Below, in pieces: positions 7,270 to 9,295 of a stretch of 9,295 nucleotides of DNA. Source of the DNA: Lachnospiraceae bacterium (GTDB taxonomy: Bacteria; Bacillota; Clostridia; Lachnospirales; Lachnospiraceae); NCBI GenBank assembly GCA_024697505.1, contig JAILFQ010000107.1, positions 1 through 9,295 of the forward strand, given 5' to 3'. The notes under the pieces were generated by a model. It was not told the origin of the DNA and did not search any database. It saw only the letters and a list, made by a program, of their open reading frames with translations. The position numbers and the translations under genes were made by a program. Each line of letters starts with the position of its first letter. Positions within the stretch are counted from its first letter, which is position 1.

Positions 7270-7310
7270 AAAGCTCCTTAAGGCAGAGACCTTAGGGAGC
7301 TTTAATTTTA
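7270..7310. terminator. Bidirectional intrinsic terminator
   Basis: The arms 7270-7283 and 7290-7303 pair over 14 bp with a single G-T pair, around a 6-nt loop (CAGAGA). Rightward the stem is followed by AATTTTA. Leftward it is followed by TTTTT and then AAAAT, the stronger U-tract. It begins 9 nt after the malQ stop and lies just past the stop of the convergent glycosyltransferase gene, so it can end transcription from both sides. Confidence 0.9.
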
Positions 7311-7311
7311 C

Positions 7312-8373
7312 TCAGGCATCTTTTTTGAAGACCCAGTGTTTTTGGATTCTGAAACTTATAAAGAAGAGCAATGTGTCTACCACTATTTTGTAGAGCGTTT
7401 CAAGGAAGCTGCCTTCTTTAAGAAGAAAACTTGCAAGGCTTACAAGACCGGCGGAAACAGCAAATTGCACTATGCATAAAGCATAATATTTGTATACGGA
7501 GTTTTTTCCACCGGCAGCAAATACAACATTTCGGTTCATTTTATAATTAAAGATCGAAGAAACTATTCTGGCGCCTGCTGTTGCGGTATAAATGGAAGGT
7601 ATTCCCGTAAAGCCTGTTCTTTCAAATATAAAAGAAAGCAACCAGAAAAGGCCTATGTCTATTAAGCAAGATGTTCCCGAACTAAGAGCAAATTTAAAGA
7701 TTATTTTGTAAATCTTAAAGGAGTCTCTTATAGGGTGGAAGTGGGATGAGGCATTTTCATTAAGATAGATCGTTCTTATTACCTCTTCCACAAATCCTAT
7801 CTTAAAATTCTTCATTTCCAGGAGCATATTTGTTTCGTATTCGTAGCGCTCTCCTTCGATCTTTATAAAGCTTTCCAGAAAGGAGAAAGGTATAGCGCGA
7901 AGGCCCGTTTGGGTATCGGAAAGTTTGATCCCGCATAAAGACTTAAAAGCAAAACTGGTTAAAGTATTTCCGAACTTGCTTTTTGGCGGTACGGAGGGAT
8001 CTTTAAAGTTTCGTACACCGAGTACAACCTTATCTTTTTCTTTAAGCATTCTTTCCGCACAGTTTTTAACATCTTCGGGATGATGCTGTCCGTCTCCGTC
8101 TACTGTTACAACGCCTGAACAACCCCTGCGATTTTTAAGACAGAACTCAAAGGCTGTTTTAAGAGCGCGCCCTTTGCCTTTGTTTACATCGTGTGAAATG
8201 ATCGTGCATTCCTTAAAGCTTTTTACCTCTTCAAAAGGAGCGGTATGAGAAGGATCTGCGCCATCATTAACAACAAGAATGTCTGTAAAGCCCGTTGCAA
8301 CAAGTCCTTTTATTGTATTTACAAGTTTTTCGTCCGGATTGTATGACGGAACGATTATTACCACATTTTCCAT
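7312..8373 (-). CDS. Glycosyltransferase family 2 with C-terminal GtrA-type membrane domain
   Basis: Translated from ATG 8373, the protein has 353 aa. Residues 1-220 form a GT-A fold glycosyltransferase: VVIIVPSYNP at the start, VVNDG (Asp37) for the nucleotide, and the metal-binding DxD in VDGDGQHHPED (Asp92, Asp94). DTQTGLRAIP at 153-162 is typical of the polyprenyl-phosphate mannosyl/glucosyltransferase (DPM1/GtrB-like) branch. Residues about 228-350 form a GtrA-like domain of four hydrophobic segments, including FNYKMNRNVVF and ending in KHWVF. The expected reaction is transfer of a sugar from a nucleotide donor to undecaprenyl phosphate, with GtrA helping bring the lipid-linked sugar across the membrane. 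It would serve cell-wall polymer, exopolysaccharide or protein glycosylation; the acceptor cannot be told from sequence. An in-frame ATG at 8421 lacks a ribosome binding site and overlaps the likely -10 element, so 8373 is preferred. The gene converges on malQ. Confidence 0.92.
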   Translation of the reverse strand: MENVVIIVPSYNPDEKLVNTIKGLVATGFTDILVVNDGADPSHTAPFEEVKSFKECTIISHDVNKGKGRALKTAFEFCLKNRRGCSGVVTVDGDGQHHPEDVKNCAERMLKEKDKVVLGVRNFKDPSVPPKSKFGNTLTSFAFKSLCGIKLSDTQTGLRAIPFSFLESFIKIEGERYEYETNMLLEMKNFKIGFVEEVIRTIYLNENASSHFHPIRDSFKIYKIIFKFALSSGTSCLIDIGLFWLLSFIFERTGFTGIPSIYTATAGARIVSSIFNYKMNRNVVFAAGGKNSVYKYYALCIVQFAVSAGLVSLASFLLKEGSFLETLYKIVVDTLLFFISFRIQKHWVFKKDA

Positions 8374-8377
8374 AGTA

Positions 8378-8383
8378 TTCTCC
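8378..8383 (-). promoter_or_regulatory. Ribosome binding site fixing the glycosyltransferase start
   Basis: Read on the minus strand, GGAGAA lies 8383-8378, with GGAG ending 6 nt before ATG 8373. The longer in-frame ATG at 8421 has only a T-rich stretch upstream and no purine-rich site. This decides the shorter start, which also begins exactly at the conserved GT2 N-terminus (MENVVIIVPSYN). Confidence 0.8.
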
Positions 8384-8405
8384 GTTATCTTTGGAAGATT
8401 ACATT

Positions 8406-8498
8406 TGTTACACGTAAACATTAAACCAAGAAAAAATCAAAGTCAACAAAAGAGGGCATTCTTTCACAAAGTAAACATAAGTGTTACCAAAATGTGAA
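8406..8498. repeat. Short repeated motifs in the divergent intergenic region
   Basis: GTAAACAT occurs twice in direct orientation (8414-8421 and 8471-8478). TGTTAC also occurs twice (8406-8411 and 8482-8487). At the first site the order is TGTTAC then GTAAACA; at the second it is reversed, GTAAACAT then TGTTAC, so each pair forms an imperfect palindrome. In addition TTCACA (8463-8468) and TGTGAA (8493-8498) are inverted copies around the second site. The sites flank the minus-strand promoter, so they could be operators for a shared regulator. AT-rich chance matches remain possible. Confidence 0.35.
8418..8446 (-). promoter_or_regulatory. Sigma-A promoter for the glycosyltransferase
   Basis: On the minus strand, TTGACT (8446-8441, 5 of 6 to TTGACA) is followed after 17 nt by TAATGT (8423-8418). 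The overlapping TTTAAT (8425-8420, 5 of 6 to TATAAT) lies at 15 nt. Either register places transcription start near 8410, giving a leader of about 40 nt before ATG 8373. Confidence 0.6.
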
Positions 8499-8529
8499 GA
8501 AAAGTAGTGGGAATTTTTTCAAAATAAAG

Positions 8530-8535
8530 TATAAT
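8530..8535 (+). promoter_or_regulatory. -10 element for the rightward gene
   Basis: A perfect TATAAT sits 39 nt before ATG 8575. At 16-18 nt upstream only poor -35 candidates are visible (around AGTGGGAA, 8506-8513). The promoter is probably weak or activator-dependent. The site is in the right place for the last gene of the window. Confidence 0.5.
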
Positions 8536-8574
8536 AATAGGTGGTGTTCTTGTAAAAATTAAAGGGAGAAGAGT

Positions 8575-9295
8575 ATGGGCAAAGAGGAAGTAAAGGAAGA
8601 AGTAACCAAAGTAAAAGCAAAAAAAAATGCAGAGCCTGAGGTTGCGGAGGAAAATACCAATGAAAGCAAGGACGAGTGCAGGGAAAGAATAGATGCATTT
8701 AAGAAAGAGTATGTCTCCTGCGAGACCTTGGAGCAGATGCTTGAAATCTGTGGCCGGATCTTTGAAAGTCTTAATGAATACAAAACGGAAAAGGATATAA
8801 GACAATACATTGAACTTTGGGCTTATATGGAAGCGAGAGCAGGACTTATTTCGGATGAAGCAATAGAAATCCTTAATAATGCCTTTTACGGAGCTTTAAA
8901 AGAAAAGTTTGTATGGCTCTACAGAAACGGAAAGCCGGAACTTGCATGGAAGTTAAATGAAAGGTGCTTTAAGTTTTTTGACCAGTATTTTTACAACTTA
9001 AACTCCGATGAAAATTTCTTCTTTCAGCTTATGCTGGTTTATTATTTGTTTGTATGGAGCAAAAAGCTTGAGAGCGGTGAACTTTTTACAAGTATGGCAG
9101 AGAGCTGTTACCGCTACTACCGTTCCAACAAAAGAAGGCTTTTAAAAAATCCGGAGAACGGAGCCGCCCAGAACCTGGGAAGGTTTACCGCCAAATATGC
9201 GTCAAATACCGTGCTTAACTTACAGGAGACGGACGGGCTTATGTTCCTTATAGACTATCTAAAGGGAACTTTTAACAAAAGCTCCGGTACGGATA
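8575..9295 (+). CDS. Hypothetical helical protein (3' end beyond window)
   Basis: The reading frame stays open from ATG 8575 to the window end, giving 240 codons with no stop. AAGGGAG upstream (8562-8568, 6-nt spacer) supports the start. Residues 1-34 are low-complexity and Lys/Glu rich (MGKEEVKEEVTKVKAKK onward). From about residue 35 the protein looks alpha-helical and rich in aromatic residues, with segments such as LEQMLEICGRIFESLNEY, YIELWAYMEARAG, FFQLMLVYYLFVW and YRYYRSNKRRLLKNP. There is no signal peptide; FFQLMLVYYLFVW is hydrophobic but short and probably a buried helix. The pattern of paired helices could be a TPR-like or other helical-repeat scaffold, but I do not recognise the family. 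It is transcribed divergently from the glycosyltransferase. The downstream part and stop are missing. Confidence 0.8.
   Translation, partial: MGKEEVKEEVTKVKAKKNAEPEVAEENTNESKDECRERIDAFKKEYVSCETLEQMLEICGRIFESLNEYKTEKDIRQYIELWAYMEARAGLISDEAIEILNNAFYGALKEKFVWLYRNGKPELAWKLNERCFKFFDQYFYNLNSDENFFFQLMLVYYLFVWSKKLESGELFTSMAESCYRYYRSNKRRLLKNPENGAAQNLGRFTAKYASNTVLNLQETDGLMFLIDYLKGTFNKSSGTD

Noticed and set aside
8374..8421. Sixteen-residue N-terminal extension of the glycosyltransferase with a CxxC (MFTCNKC) from ATG 8421
   Set aside because: There is no ribosome binding site before 8421, the ATG overlaps the predicted -10 element, and a good GGAG site precedes ATG 8373, where the family's N-terminus begins.
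8464..8810. Two minus-strand open frames over the start of the last gene
   Set aside because: They are Phe/Leu/Ser-rich complements of a Lys/Glu-rich coding sequence. The plus-strand frame has the ribosome binding site, the -10 element and an uninterrupted run to the window end.

Overview
The window looks like part of the chromosome of a motile, low-GC Firmicute, most likely a flagellated Lachnospiraceae (Butyrivibrio/Roseburia/Pseudobutyrivibrio type). Evidence: strong AAGGAG/AGAGGAG ribosome binding sites, a sigma-28 (SigD/FliA) style promoter, a flagellin with clostridial-type ends, a divergent FliS, and a very large flagellum-linked protein of a kind I associate with this family. The genus is inference. 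No phage, transposon, CRISPR or RNA gene was seen.

Left part (1-7310): a leader with a good sigma-28 promoter (83-109) precedes four tightly packed plus-strand genes. They are a 1024-aa helical-repeat protein whose C-terminus resembles the FliK hook-length-control fold, a 622-aa flagellin, a 159-aa FliS-type flagellin chaperone, and a 530-aa 4-alpha-glucanotransferase (MalQ, GH77). The gaps are only 18, 47 and 21 nt, and the first terminator seen is after malQ (7270-7303). The simplest reading is one late-flagellar transcription unit that also carries an enzyme of glycogen/maltodextrin turnover.

Right part (7312-9295): a convergent minus-strand gene encodes a glycosyltransferase family 2 domain fused to a GtrA-type membrane domain, probably a polyprenyl-phosphate sugar transferase. 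It shares the bidirectional terminator with malQ. A divergent region of about 200 nt with promoters in both directions and short repeated motifs separates it from a plus-strand gene that runs off the window. That gene encodes an unrecognised, mostly helical cytoplasmic protein with a charged N-terminus.

The most novel element is the 1024-aa protein. It has degenerate 'P-x-T-x-E-N-hydrophobic' helical repeats and a FliK-like C-terminal domain, and it is encoded directly in front of flagellin rather than in a hook/basal-body operon. Its position suggests a role in filament-stage export or assembly, but this is inference.
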